Below, one piece after another: positions 12,998 to 23,974 of a DNA stretch of 64,000 bases. The stretch is from NCBI GenBank assembly GCA_031002005.1, contig CM061920.1, positions 49,640,610 to 49,704,609 on the forward strand. Direction: 5' to 3'. The position numbers were made by a program, and so were the translations under genes. The DNA is from Vandiemenella viatica. Taxonomy: Eukaryota; Arthropoda; Insecta; Orthoptera; Morabidae. A model generated the notes under the pieces. That model saw only the letters and a list, made by a program, of their open reading frames with translations. It searched no databases and was not told where the DNA came from. How positions within the stretch are numbered: the stretch's first letter is position 1; each line of letters opens with the position of its first letter.

Positions 12998-13939
12998 TGT
13001 ATTATGTAAATGAAATATTATTTATTTTATCTTTAAAATAAAGATTATATACGTTGTTACAGTGATGTATTATTTTTGTTCGTCACAATTACCGTTTTTA
13101 ATGCAAAAAATTTATAAATTTGTTTCAGTTTCTGTGATTTACTGCGTTAAACGTTGTGGAACGTATATATTGTAGGCCCTATTCGTGTAACGGTGTAATA
13201 AATAATATATTTTTGAAAAAATTGTTAATATTTTAAAAAAAATAAACCTGGAAAAAATTTTAAACCTTCAAAAACCGGAAAAATTTTGATTTTTTAATTT
13301 GTAAAAACAATTAACCTTGAAAAAAAAATTTAAACCTTGAAAAACCGGGAAAGAGCCTTGAATTTTAAAATGACTCTCCGCTGGACACCCTGAGAGAACA
13401 GTGTATAGAAATAAGAATACATTTATTTTTTCTGTTTGAACACACATTTTTAATTTCTTTTTGACACATTCAACATTAAAAATTTGCACAACATCTGTAA
13501 AATCTATATTTCAATTAAAATATATGATAAGCTCATACTTTAACTTGAACAAAGATTGTTTTATATATATATATAAATTGACGTGTGTTTTCCTATATTT
13601 CACTTTTCGGCCACCACTACCTAGCACAGATCACTGGAGTTTCCCAGCGTGCACAACATTGGCTGAATGTCAATAGCTGTGTGGGTGAGGGAGATATGGT
13701 GGTTAAAACTGGTCAATGCAGGGCATTTTCATATTTCGATCAAAGATGTGTATGTCCCTATTTCTCTCTTTCCTGCTGCAACTTCATAGCACAGACCATT
13801 GATGTTTGTGTGTGGTAGTAGCATCGAGTCTCCCATCGTGCACTTTGGTGGTTAGATGTCAGTAGCTGTAGGGGTGTGGGAGATATGGTGGTTGAAAGTG
13901 GTCGACCTGGTTCACTTTCATATTTCGACCAAAGACGTA

Positions 13940-15179
13940 CGAGGGCGATCTGATAAGTACTTAGCCTGCAAAAGAAAAAACAAAAATTTTGGAAAAGTGG
14001 TGATTTATTTCTCACCATAGTCTCCTTTTAGCTTGATACACTTGACCCAGCTTCTTAAACTGTCTAAAAAATACGTTTTCTGAAGATCTGCAAAGTAGGC
14101 CTCCATGGTGGCAATAACCTCCTCATTCAACTCAAATTTCTGCCCGGCGAGTGTCTTATTCAAGTTTGGAACAAAAATAAGTCGAACGGGGCCAAATCTG
14201 GAGAATATGGTGGATGGGGCAGCATTTTGTAGACCAATTTGGCCATGGCAACAGCGGAGGTGTGAGCCGGTGCATTGTCATGGTGGAAGAGCACTTTTTT
14301 CTTCGCCAAATGGGGCTGTTTTTTCTGCAATTCAGCCTCAAATCGGCACAGTTATTTGGTATAGTAAGGCCCTGTGATCGTTTTGCCCTGCTCCTGGTAG
14401 TCTGTGTAGATCACACCTTGTGAATCCTAGAAAACGGTGGCCATCACCTTTCGAGCCAATGGGAGCACGTTCGCCGGGTAAAGTCCACTGTTTTGACTGT
14501 TCCTTGGTCTCTGGTGTGTACCAGTGGATCCATGTATTGTCAACGGTTACGTAACGACGCAGAAACTCCTTCAGATTAAGCTTAAACAGTGTCAAACACT
14601 GCTGTGAAGTGGTCTCACAGTTGCGCTTGTTGTCCGGAGTGAGCAAACGCGGCACCTATCGCGCAGACAGCTTTCTTGTGCCCAAAATTTCGTGCAAGAA
14701 ATGACCCACGCGGTCTTTTGATATGCCTACTGTCCCAGCAATCTCACACACCTTCAATCGGTGGTCTGCCAATACGAGATCGTGGATTTTTGTCACGTTA
14801 TCCTCCATGGTAACCGTTTTCAGGGCACCTGGGCGTGGCTCATCAAAAACCAATGTGCGACCACGTTGAAACTCGTTAAACCAATTTTTGACAGTTGCCA
14901 TCGAAGAAGAGGAGTCACCATACACAGCATCCAAGCGCTCTTTGATTTCGCTGCGTGATTTTCCTTCCAAAAACAAAAATCGAATCACCGATCGATATTG
15001 CTCTTTTTCAAATTTTTCTAAAATCCGCGGACACACCCATTTTCACATGCGATCAAAACAAAACTATGAGTCCTATTTGGCTGAACTTTTAACAATAGCT
15101 GTCTAAGATAATAAATTTCTCTGGCGACAGTGGCGCCATCAGGAAGAGAGGAGGCTCTGTACTTATCGGACCTACCTCG
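13940..15179 (-). mobile_element. mariner element, 1240 bp, dead
   Basis: Terminal inverted repeats: CGAGGGCGATCTGATAAGTA on the left and, read inward, CGAGGTAGGTCCGATAAGTA on the right. TA dinucleotides at 13938-13939 and 15180-15181 are the target duplication. Deleting the element rejoins a normal satellite monomer (AAAGACG-TA-TGTGTCC), so the insertion is clean and younger than the array. Confidence 0.93.
14100..15036 (-). pseudogene. mariner transposase (D,D34D type), broken
   Basis: Reading leftward, the N-terminal helix-turn-helix region (14656-15036) includes FLEGKSRSEIKERL, VKNWFNEFQRG, VFDEPRPG and a second HTH (VCEIAGTVGISKDRVGH). A stop at 14656-14658 interrupts it, but the same frame continues (14338-14655) with LLTPDNKRNC, the first catalytic Asp in VDNTWIHWY, and WTLPGE. 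A frameshift near 14450 moves the rest to another frame, where the second Asp is in HHDNAPAHTS (about 14260-14290) and the third in YSPDLAPFDL (about 14190). Later stops follow. Mariner transposases bind the terminal repeats and cut and paste at TA; this copy cannot make a full protein. Confidence 0.9.
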
Positions 15180-15981
15180 TATGTGTCCATATGTATCACT
15201 TTCCAGCCAAAAACTATCTAGCACAGGCCACTGGTGTTTGGGTGTGGTAGTAGCATAGTTACCAATGGTGTACAATGTTGGCCGAATGTCGATAGCTGTG
15301 GGAGTGTGGAAGATATGGTGGTTGAAAGTTGTCGATCAAGGATATGTCCATGTGTGTCACTTTGCTGCCTCAACTACATTGTGCAGACTACTGGTGAATG
15401 AGTTTGTTAGTAGCCTCAAGCCTCCCATCGTGCACTGTAGTGGTTAGATGTTGGTAGCTGTGGGGGTGTGGGAGATATAGTGGTTCAAAGTAGTCGACAT
15501 TGGGAATTTTCCTATTTCTACCAAATTCGTGTGTGTCCCCATATTTCACATTGCATCAGAGCTGCCAAGCGCAAAACACGTGTGTTTGTGGATGGTAGTA
15601 GCCTGGAGTCTGCCATCGTGCTCTATGGTGATCGCATATCAGTAGTTGTGGGGATGTGGTATATATGGTGGTTGAAAGTGGTGGAACTGATAAAAAAATG
15701 GACGTGTCCCTATTTTTCACTTCACAGCCAAAACTACCCAGCGCAGTCCACTGCTGATTTTGTGTGGTATTAATCTCAAATCTCCCACTGTGCACCATGT
15801 TGGTGTCATGTCGGTAGCTATAGGGGTTGAAATTGGTCGACAGAGTGCAAGTTCATATTTCAACCAAAGATGTGTGTCCCTATATTTCACTTTGAATCCC
15901 TAAATACCCTGCACAAATACCTGATGTTTGCGTGTGGTATTAGCCTCAAATCTCCCATCGTGCACTGTGGTTGTTAGTCTT

Positions 15982-17500
15982 TGGTTGGTTTCCAGTTCAA
16001 TAGCGCAGTGTCTACACAAGGTAAGAGAGACAATCATCTAGTACCTACATGACATTTAAGTTCATGGAATTTTCCATCAACCATGACTACAAAATTTTTC
16101 AGTACTTCTCAACAGAATGTGAAAAATTGCTATTAACTTTGGGTATTACATTTTCTATATAAGTGTGTGCATGACAGTCTCTTTATTAAATCTGGAGCCA
16201 ATAGCTTTATGTTGGTAAAGGTAGAACGATTGACTCCAAAACTAGTGTGCACTAAGTCCAGATACTCTATTGAATTCTCTATACCATGAAACATGCTGAT
16301 AAGAATTTCGTTGCATTAAATAACTACTCCCAAAGAATCACGTTTTTGGCGATTTCTACAATTACTTCACACAGAACAGGCATCAATTCAACGAAACATA
16401 TTATGTACAATCATACAAATATTCCAGTGATTCTAACTAACTAACTCGTCTCTGCCGCTTGTTTATATAGATGCTACAGAATGATTCAAAGAGTTCCTGC
16501 CAATGTTTCTTGAATTCTAACAATACTTTAGCACTTAAATCCATACAAAAATAATTACACATTGTACATAATCACTCACAAACATCTTGAAGGATAATAC
16601 TGTTTACATGCATTTACACACAAAATTAACATAAACCAGTTCAAACCGTCACAAATTGTCCTCCAAAGATTGTAACTCACATCAATACTTAGCAATTACA
16701 AACTTTTAATTAATGATTCATACAATATACTGTCCTTGACCACATTATATAGCATTTACATAGTTTATCTCCATAATAAAATGTTCATTTACATGACAAA
16801 TACACACAAATTCACAATTAATCACACAAATATATACAAATCCCTAATTAATCCACACTCAGCTTGCTATAAATAATTCTCCAAATTACATTTCATACAA
16901 GGGCTGGGTCTGAGGGCTGTTGTAACCCATCCCCAAGATTCCTTTGATTTTACATAATTAAAATTGACAAGCTGAGCATGCAAGTCATAGCTAATCAAAT
17001 AGAATACTTGTTACACTTATACAATCAAAATATACAATCCTTCATTATATACAACACCTAAACACAGCTTATAACTCTAATAGCAGTTACAAGAAATATT
17101 TATCTATTTACAAACCAAATTGTTTTCTTTCATGTTCATTTTCTTAATTCCTGTTTTACTAAATAAACATTTAATCACATCATCTTAATTCTAATTTACA
17201 AAGTTATTCACTCACTATGAGCTATATACATGCTGTCAGTTTGCGAGTGACAAGAGTTTATTTACATTCGACAGCTGATTGGCTGTTGCTGCAGGGCAGC
17301 CAACCTCCACATCACGAAAACCCTAAAAGTCGCTAGACAGAAATGTTTCGCTTGTTCATACATATGAGTTATTTACTTTAAACATTCTACATCATTATCC
17401 TTAACCTTTTATCTGGAGTACACAAACTAGTTTTCTAGGTACATTTTATAGACATAATCTTATTTACATTTTGTGACTCTCTTCTAACTGATCTCTGATT
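15982..17500 (-). other. Presumed 3' LTR and 3' untranslated region of the Gypsy element
   Basis: A non-coding, AT-rich stretch lies between the end of pol and the return to satellite. It includes a GC-richer segment (17250-17340) upstream (on the minus strand) of a TATATA at about 17222-17228, as an LTR promoter might. With no second LTR to compare, the exact LTR start cannot be set. Confidence 0.35.
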
Positions 17501-17944
17501 CATAATATGGTTTGAGGGCATCAACATTATATACAGCTTTCTATTTACTGCTCTTTGGGTCTACTAGCTCATAAGAGTTACTTCGTAGTATAGACACTAT
17601 CTTGAAAGGGCCTTCAAAATAACTGTTAAACTTACAAATCTCTTGTTGCAGAGTTAATGATTTACTATGGACTTCGACTAACACTAAATCCCCAACTTTA
17701 TACCCTCATCAGGTTTGCTTTTTCTCCTTATTGCCTTCTTTAAATTTTTAAGAGCTAAAGCTACCTTTTCTTCATTTAAATTAAAAAAAAAAAAACCTCT
17801 GGAAAACTTAACACATTCTTGTATTAACCTGTCAGTCGGTTTCATAACATCAGTTACATAGGTGGTATATCAGTTGTATCACTAGATATGGAATCATTAT
17901 ATTCTCAAAATTTTCCACTTCATAAGCCCACAATATGTCCTAAA

Positions 17945-18460
17945 TCAACGTCCTACTTCTCTTATCAGGTGCTCTACGGGGTCTCCTGCTGTATGATAAG
18001 TAGAGGTATGTACAAATTTTATCCCTTCCTGTTCGAATTTTCCTATCCAAGCATTACTAGTAAATTGTGGAGCACCAATGGACAGTATCTTCTTCAGTAT
18101 ACCTACTTTCTTACATAATTCATCAATTACTGTCCTAACCAAGATTTTTGCAGTGGATTTCTTTATTAGATAAAGTTTAACATACTTAGAGAAAACATCA
18201 AACAAAACTAAGGTCTGGGTCATCCCTCCCCAAGACACAGGTATCAGGCCATAACACATCAGCAGAAACCAAGTCTTATACTCCTTTTGGGATGATACTT
18301 TGCATTTTTCCTGCTTGCTTAACATTATGTTTTTTAGCACTTTGACAAATTAGACAAGACTTTAATAGCGTGGAAATTTTTCTCCTCCTGTTATTCAAAT
18401 AGATATTTTACCTTAACACTCGGTAACACTTGGACAGCCCATAATGGCCATAACTATAGT
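17945..18460 (-). pseudogene. Gypsy integrase fragment
   Basis: The 131-codon frame 17945-18340 shows integrase core features: VLFDVFSKYVKLY around the first acidic residue, APQFTS where LSDNGPQFTS is expected, and HLIREVGR near the conserved Glu. The second catalytic Asp is replaced (LSIGAPQF), so the enzyme would be inactive even without other damage. Upstream, in another frame, lies a zinc-binding-like stretch (HHHYSYGHYG... CLIC). Integrase joins cDNA ends to the chromosome. Confidence 0.8.
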
Positions 18461-18669
18461 GGTGGTGCCAAACATCCTTTTCGGCTAGACTTTCTGGAAG
18501 CCATAACTTCCAACCTTCATCATCTTCACTAGTCCTAAACATTACCCTTTCATGCAAGGTGTAATATTTTTTAAGTTTAAGTTAATGGACCGGGTTATCA
18601 AGATTAGTCTTTACGTCTGGTATAGCTACATCTTGGGCCTGTTCATCTTTACTTCATCTCAAGTAATGT

Positions 18670-19720
18670 TTAACTTCAGTCTCAAATGACACTCATTTTA
18701 GACAAAGAATCCTAACTTCAGTCTGTGGTAAAACTGACAAAATGCCTGCAACTTGATTTTGACTAGCAGGCCTACACCGAATCTACAAATTGTATTCCTT
18801 TAAAACCAATGCCCAACGGGTTTACCGACTGTGAAGCAATTTACACTTTAACAGAAAAGAAAGAGCTTTAAGATTAGTTAACACAACAATCTGTCTGCCT
18901 GAAAGTAGTTATCTAAACTTGGTTAAACCCAATACAACAGATAAGGCCTCCCATTCAGTGACTGTGTATCTAGTTATAGCGGGTTGCAATTTCCTACTGG
19001 CAAAAGCCAACATTCCCATTACTTTCCAGCTCCTGGATGACATGTACATCTAGACTGTAATCTCAGCTATCTGTGGAGAGACATGAATCTAGATCCCAAT
19101 CTGGATAATACAGGATATTTGCTTGACATAATTAATTTTTGATTTTCTGGAAATCTCTTTCACATTCTTTGGATCTTTGCATTTTGTTGTGCCAAACTTC
19201 TTAAAGCTGTGATATGTAAAGCTTGCCACTGAAGAAACTCCCTACCATATTCACACAATCGCAAGAAATTCATTAGCTGCTTCCTATCTCTATTTTGGGG
19301 AAAATTCTTAGTGGCATTAATCTTATTATAAAAATTCAACATCCCTTTCCAAAAATGTACATTTTTTTAACTTGGCAGTCATACCACCCTTTTCCAGTGC
19401 TTCTAAAACTTTCCGAAGTAGCACCCAACGTTCTTCAAGCGTCTCTGAGGTTAAAAGAATATCATCCACAACTATCTCTGTCTGCTTGAGCAATTCCTTT
19501 CCTAATACACTATCCAAAGCATGAATAAATGTAGCCACTGAAATATTTTATACCAACCGGTAAAACTGGAAAATTATAACAATGGCCATCAGATAGAAAG
19601 GCAGTATACTTACTTGATTCTTCTGAAAGCGAGACCTGCTAGTAGGACGCAGTGAGATCGATAGAAGAGATGTATCTTTTAGTTTTAAATTTGTGTAACA
19701 ACTCACTGATAGGCGGAGGG
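18670..19720 (-). pseudogene. Gypsy reverse transcriptase and RNase H fragments
   Basis: Reading leftward: SSIDLTASY and KYTAFLSDGHCYNFPVLP (19700-19560), then FIHALDSVLGKEL and VVDDILLTS (19326-19538), which is the YVDD catalytic box with Tyr replaced by Val, and KKCTFLERDVEFL. A tether (FLRLCEYGREFL) lies at 19160-19342. RNase H blocks follow: FASRKLQPA, YTVTEWEALSVV and LTNLKALSFLL (about 18670-19030). Several stops and frameshifts separate them. Together these would copy RNA to DNA and degrade the template; this copy cannot. Confidence 0.82.
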
Positions 19721-20239
19721 TGATCCCATTCCGTAACTAGATGTTTAAGGTGCATGCATCCAACTTTAGTTGCACAGAATTGTTTGCTTTAATAACAACC
19801 ACGGGACGATTGTTGTAGAGACTCCTAGATCACAGTATAATTTCCCATTCCACATTCGATTTGTATATTTATTTACTTCATCTCTCTTGGCCACAAGGAT
19901 TAAATAAGACTCAATAAAGAAAGGCTTTGCAAATTTTACAGTAAGCTTACACTGGTAATTTTTGATCACACCCATCTTATCAGAGAAAACATCCCTCTAA
20001 TCCTCAATTAGACATTTCAGCTTCTCCTGCTGGTCTGATGGCGATCTCCTTATATTAATAGAATAATTTAAAACCTTCTCTTCGCTTATTTCATGACCAG
20101 CAACAAGTTCATTAGTCTCACTACTCAGTCTTAGCACATTCATATAAATTCATGGTAACATTTGCTCTTGAACCCTAACTACACCAGCATTCTTGTATCT
20201 AACTTTCACATGAATAGCTGCTTTGATCCCTTTCCAAAC

Positions 20240-20833
20240 AGTCTTTTAAAATTAACCCTGTACTCCCCATTATCTAATTTGATCTGCAAGTTACCTTCCC
20301 CTCAGTCTACAACAGCTCTTACTTTTGTTAGCCAATCCATCCCTAGAATGCAATTAGCATTCAATTTGGGTATAAAATACATGGGTATTTCCAGATTCAC
20401 TGCCCCCATACTCCCTTAATTCTCTCACTTTGTAGCCAGTAGCAGTAATAACTGTCATACTATTAACAGGTAACACTTCTACTTGATTAGTAATCTCAAT
20501 TTCATTAAAGTCCCTCAGCCAGGCATGAAACCTCAGATCCAATGTCAATAAGAGTGTCTGTTTGTTAAAAGCATTGAGTTGTACCATAGAAACTTTATCT
20601 TGTCCTCTACTTCTTCCAATAAGTTGGCTCGGGGATTGTTCATAAAAAATGTACTGACATAGCAATTGGTACCTGGACCTACTGTGTGGCCTGACAGTGG
20701 CAGGCTTTAGTTGGCTGCCCCCTGCACTGTATTTTCCTTTCAGGCTGTGGGTTTGTCCTCTCACCCCACCATTATCATCTCTCCTTCCATAACCATTGTG
20801 ACCTGTTCCGCTGGACCCACCAGCCCTAGACAT
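20240..20833 (-). pseudogene. Gypsy gag end and protease fragment
   Basis: The 159-codon frame 20354-20833 starts in a glycine/arginine-rich stretch (GHNGYGRRDDNGGVRG), fitting the nucleic-acid-binding end of gag. It runs into a protease-like domain (LLLTLDL.FHAWL, where an LLDTGS-type active site is expected, and VEVLPV). The usual GMDWL box of Gypsy proteases is readable just beyond (CILGMDWLTK, about 20330-20350) in a shifted frame. The active site is not intact. Confidence 0.6.
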
Positions 20834-21255
20834 ATGACCCCTTCTAGGAGGACTCCTGCTCCCCTCCTATGGTTATGGTGGTGATATTGATCACAGAATG
20901 ACTTCTGGGCATGCAAGTGCCTCAATAATTCTGAAACTCTTTCCACATTAATCACTTCCATAGTAGCTATAAGGTTTCTAGTTTGTGGAGGTAACCTAGC
21001 TCGTATCAAGTCCATGAATTTCTCTTCCCCATATGTATGGTCTAAATACTTGCACCGGATCCAACATTTATGAAAAAAATTATGCTGTCACACTACCAGG
21101 TCCGTAGGACTTACCAGTCATCAATTCTCGCTTCTCCTGAATTTGCCTGAATTTAAAAACATTTGTTTGAACAGCTTATAATCGTTTACTTCCCTAATCT
21201 GTCTGTCTCTCCCGAAGTTCTGGCATATTATCTGGTACTTTCTATTATCTGGTAA
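20761..21255 (-). pseudogene. Gypsy gag, part downstream of the Helitron insertion
   Basis: From the Helitron junction at 21255 a frame reads LPDNRKYQIICQNFGRD and goes on to a stop near 21121. Another frame (20761-21015) reads MDLIRARLPPQTRNLIATM, a gag-like block. The first frame is the same one that reads gag on the other side of the Helitron (22419-22625). Stops and frameshifts lie downstream. Confidence 0.6.
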
Positions 21256-21256
21256 T

Positions 21257-21298
<42 letters not shown>

Positions 21299-22418
21299 GA
21301 CGTGTTTTTTCCCATATTTCACTTTTCAGCCACCACTACCTAGCACAGATCACTGATGTTTGTGGGTGGAAGTAGCATGGAGTTTCCTGTCGTGCACAAC
21401 GTTGCCCGAATGCCGATAGCTGTGGGGATGTGGGAGATATAAGTATTAAAGTTGGTCAGTGCAGGGCGTTTTCATATTTCAACCAAAAATTCGTATCTCC
21501 GTATACTTCTCTTTCCTGCCACAACTACATAACATAGACTTTTGGTGTTTGTGTGTGGTAGTAGAATCGTCTTTCCTGTCGTGCACTATGGTTGTTAGAT
21601 GTCGGTAGCTATGGGGATGTGGGAGATATGGGGGTTGAAAGTGGTTGACCTGTGGCAGTTTCATACTTCTGCCAAAGACAAAAGTGTCATGGTGTATCAC
21701 TTTTCAGCGAAAACTAAAGATCACAGATAACTGGCGTTTGTGTGTAGTAGTAGCACAGAGTCACCTTTCGATCACAACAGCGGTCGAATTTCAGAAACTG
21801 TGGTACTGTGGTAGATATGGTGGTTGTAAGTGGCCGACCAAGGATATTTTCGTATTTCGACGAAAGGCATGTGTCTCCGCAGATTTCACTTTTCTACCAC
21901 GACTGCATAGCATAGAACATTGGTGTTTATGTGTGGTAGTAGAATCGTGTCTGTTGTCGTGCACTATGGTTGTTAGATGTCTGTAGCTATGGGTGTGTGG
22001 AAGATATGGGGGATTAAAATGGTCGACCTGCGGCAACTTCATATTTCTGCCAAAGACGCATGTGTCACGGTGTATCACTTTTAAGTGAAAACTATCAATC
22101 GCAGATCACTGGCGTTTGTGTGTGGTAGTAACACAGAGTCTCCCATCGATCACAACGTTGGCCGAAATTCGGTAACTGTGGGAATGTGTGAGATATGGTG
22201 TTTGAAATTGGTCGATCATAAATATTTTCGTGTTTCATCCAAAGACTTGTGTGTATCCGTAAATTTTACCTTGCTGCCGGAACTACATAGTGCAGAAGAC
22301 TGGTACTTATGTGTGGTAATAGTATCGAGTCTCCCATCGTGCACTAGGGTGGTTAGATGTCTATAGCTGTCAATATGAATTCTTTACAATCACGAACGAA
22401 GTCGTGGGTACCAGCTAG
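21256..22418 (+). mobile_element. Complete non-autonomous Helitron with satellite array, 1163 bp
   Basis: The element starts TCTTATATATA after an A (21255), continues through (TA)n and AAAATAGACGTGTTTTTTCC, and ends with a hairpin (CACGA-ACGAAG-TCGTG at 22391-22406), GGGTACCAG and CTAG (22415-22418), followed by T (22419). TC start, 3' hairpin, CTRR end and insertion between A and T are the four hallmarks of Helitrons. There is no target duplication, as expected. The interior is almost wholly a six-monomer satellite. It interrupts the Gypsy gag frame, and the frame continues across the A/T junction when the Helitron is ignored. Confidence 0.9.
21300..22380 (+). repeat. Satellite array B, six ~189-bp monomers in alternating types
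   Basis: Anchor words (AGCACAGATCACTG and variants) fall at 21341, 21531, 21721, 21910, 22098 and 22290, giving spacings of 188-191 bp. Odd units have CACAAC(G/A)..GG.CGAAT after the CATCG/TGTCG word and no GTTAGATG. Even units have CGTGCACTA.GGT.GTTAGATGTC. The strict alternation makes the true repeat a dimer of about 378 bp. Confidence 0.88.
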
Positions 22419-22625
22419 TATATTAAAATAATCTGATCTCTTAAAATTATCTATAAATTCTACAGGGTGCAGCTCCCCAGTATCATCATAATAGTCAAAT
22501 TCTTCCTTTACATCAACACTGACCTCTTGATTACCAGCTAAGGGGACAACACTTTGACTTAGTTGTACCTGTAACCCAGCAATCCTTTTCTCCAACTGAT
22601 TTACATTACACTGTGTTACCATCAA
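22419..22625 (-). pseudogene. Gypsy gag, N-terminal part
   Basis: The open frame (22353-22625) reads a gag-like sequence with a coiled-coil-like start (VNQLEKRIAGLQVQL) and ELHPVEFIDNFKR, a common gag pattern. It then runs into Helitron DNA at 22418. The start codon at 22623-22625 is probably not the true gag start, because helicase sequence abuts there and the normal upstream gag and LTR are missing. Confidence 0.6.
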
Positions 22626-22632
22626 TCCATGA

Positions 22633-23974
22633 AAGAGCGAAAGTTAGCTGATGAATATTTGGCCACCCTCAATCGAGAACAAAGAGATGCTTTCGAAGCA
22701 ATTGTTGCTGTGATGGATGATCGCACTCATACCAGTAAGTGTTTTTTTTCTATACGGTCCTGGTGGCAGTGGTAAGACAGATCTATACCAAACATTGCTT
22801 AGCTTTGTCCGAGGGCATAGCAACATTGCTTTACCGTCTGCCTCGACAGGTATAGCAGCAAACCTTTTACAAGGTGGAAGGACGTATCATTCATTATACA
22901 AACTGCGAGTCCCATTACTAAATGATAGCAAGTCGTCAATGCGTCTCACTTCAAATGATGTGAAACTAATAAAAAATTCAAAGCCACCTGTCACACTGGC
23001 GGCGATTGACGAGCCTCTGAGAGCCATTACTAAGGATGACATAGCCTTTGGTGGTAAAGTAATTCTTCTAGGAGGAGATTTTCGCCAGACACTTCCTGTT
23101 ATTCCTCATGCTGCAAGAGCTGCTATTGTGGAAACAATGATTAAATTTAGTAACCTTTGGAAAGAGTTTAAAATTATAGTACTCAAGACAAACAATCGTT
23201 CAGTTGACAGCGAGTACAGTAATTAGCTCATTAAACTAGGCAACGGAACAATGACCAACAACTATGGCCTTTCTGAGGAATACATTGAAATCGCAGAAAA
23301 AATTATTTCTGATTCCATTGTGACAGACATATTTGGGGAAATTTTGACACCAGAAAGTGTCCTTTATTTTTCTGAAAGTGCCATTTTATGTCCAAAGAAT
23401 GATGATGCTTATGAAATTAATGTACGAATTTTAGACATTTTTGAAGGTGAAAGCGTTACCTACTTCAGTTCACACTCTATCGAAGATCCAAAGAACCAAG
23501 ACACAGAAATTTATCCCATAGAGTTTATTAATAATCTATGGCCTCCAGGAATGCCACTACATCAACTGAGACTAAAACGAGGCCTGTGCAATGGCACTCG
23601 CTTGATTGTCAAGACTTTAAACCAAATTTGATTTTTGCTGAAGTTCTTACTGGATCTGCAGAAGGAAATTCAGTATTCGTTCCACGTGTTAATCTTGCTT
23701 CAAGCAATTCTGACCTCCCATTCATTCTGAAACGAAGACAGTTTCCTGTCATGCTTGCCTTTGCTATGACTATAAACAAATCACAAGGTCAAATATTCGA
23801 CAAGGTTGGACTTTACCACTCTGAACCTGTTTTCAGTCATGGACAACTTTATGTAGGTTTTTCCAGAGTGCGACGCTCAGGTGATGTGAAAGTACAAATC
23901 ATCAATAACGATCGCCACGGTAAACTTTTACAAGGAATACTGTCTACAGAGATGTACTGGAGCATCAATAAGTG
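22633..23974 (+). pseudogene. Helitron PIF1-like helicase, C-terminal portion, broken
   Basis: The start (LNREQRDAFEAIV) is a typical helicase entry. A frameshift in an eight-T run (22742-22749) precedes the Walker A motif GPGGSGKT, which is intact in the frame of 22717-23226. Later motifs are present: GGDFRQTLPV, then FAMTINKSQGQ (about 23758) and YVGFSRVRR (about 23850), the last two typical of Helitron helicases. The Walker B region reads AAIDEPLRAI and appears to have lost a short segment. A TAG at 23224-23226 and a frameshift near 23620 further break the gene. No Rep endonuclease (HUH) domain is seen upstream. In a whole Helitron the helicase unwinds DNA for rolling-circle transposition. 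Confidence 0.9.

Larger units (their letters stand above)
8985..13392 (+). mobile_element. BED-finger hAT transposon, dead copy
   Basis: The element holds a BED-type zinc-finger exon, an intron and hAT transposase blocks. It is flanked by related subterminal sequence. The motif AACCGGGAAAA(G)CCTTGAATTTTA occurs at both ends in the same orientation (9012-9050 and 13338-13370). The right terminus is probably the ...GACACCCTG at 13392, which read inward begins CAGGGTGTCC, a typical hAT start. The left end lacks that sequence, so it is either eroded or truncated. Octamers AGAGACAA (8982) and AGAGAACA (13393) could be a decayed 8-bp target duplication, but two mismatches make this unsafe. A separate MITE lies at 9324-10076. 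Confidence 0.75.
13555..15981 (+). mobile_element. Helitron-like 5' end with satellite array (interrupted)
   Basis: A (TA)n stretch at about 13560-13575 followed by AATTGACGTGTGTTTTCC marks the start. The same boundary opens the complete Helitron at 21256. From 13600 the sequence is an array of 160-190-bp monomers (anchor words TAGCACAGATCACTGG at 13622, 13787, 15219, 15380, 15569, 15740 and 15910). The third monomer is split by a mariner (13940-15179). The array stops at 15981 where the Gypsy element begins. No satellite continues on the far side of the Gypsy, so its 3' part is lost or is the helicase block at 22633. The exact terminal base on the left is uncertain. Confidence 0.6.
13600..15981 (+). 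repeat. Satellite array A, ~160-190 bp monomers, seven copies
   Basis: Each monomer carries CACTTT-C-GCCA..ACTAC, then AGCACAGA.CACTGGTGTTTG, TGTGGTAGTAGC, TCTCCCATCGTGCAC and GGTAGCTGTGGG.TGTGG. Two monomer types occur. One has ACAACNTTGGCYGAATGTC after the CGTGC word; the other has ACTNTGGTGGTTAGATGTC. They alternate at 13622, 13787, 15219 and 15380; later units are more degenerate. No coding role is seen. Confidence 0.8.
15982..22622 (-). mobile_element. Gypsy-type LTR retrotransposon, minus strand, degraded and 5'-truncated
   Basis: Read on the minus strand, gag lies at the right (22625 down to 20761, interrupted by a Helitron), then protease (about 20600-20250), reverse transcriptase (19700-19160), RNase H (19030-18670), integrase (18450-17945), a C-terminal pol region to about 17500, and a long non-coding stretch to 15982 that should hold the 3' LTR. 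The gag-PR-RT-RH-IN order is that of Gypsy and not Copia. The left edge is placed where the satellite stops and TGGTTGGTTTCC begins, a plausible LTR terminus. No 5' LTR is seen: gag abuts helicase sequence at about 22622. Every domain carries stops or frameshifts. Confidence 0.8.

Noticed and set aside
8982..13400. Exact 8-bp target duplication for the first hAT
   Set aside because: AGAGACAA and AGAGAACA differ at two positions and the left terminus lacks the expected CAGGGTG end.
13600..22380. CRISPR-like array
   Set aside because: Monomers are long, similar throughout and head to tail, with no short repeat/unique spacer pattern; the DNA is eukaryotic.
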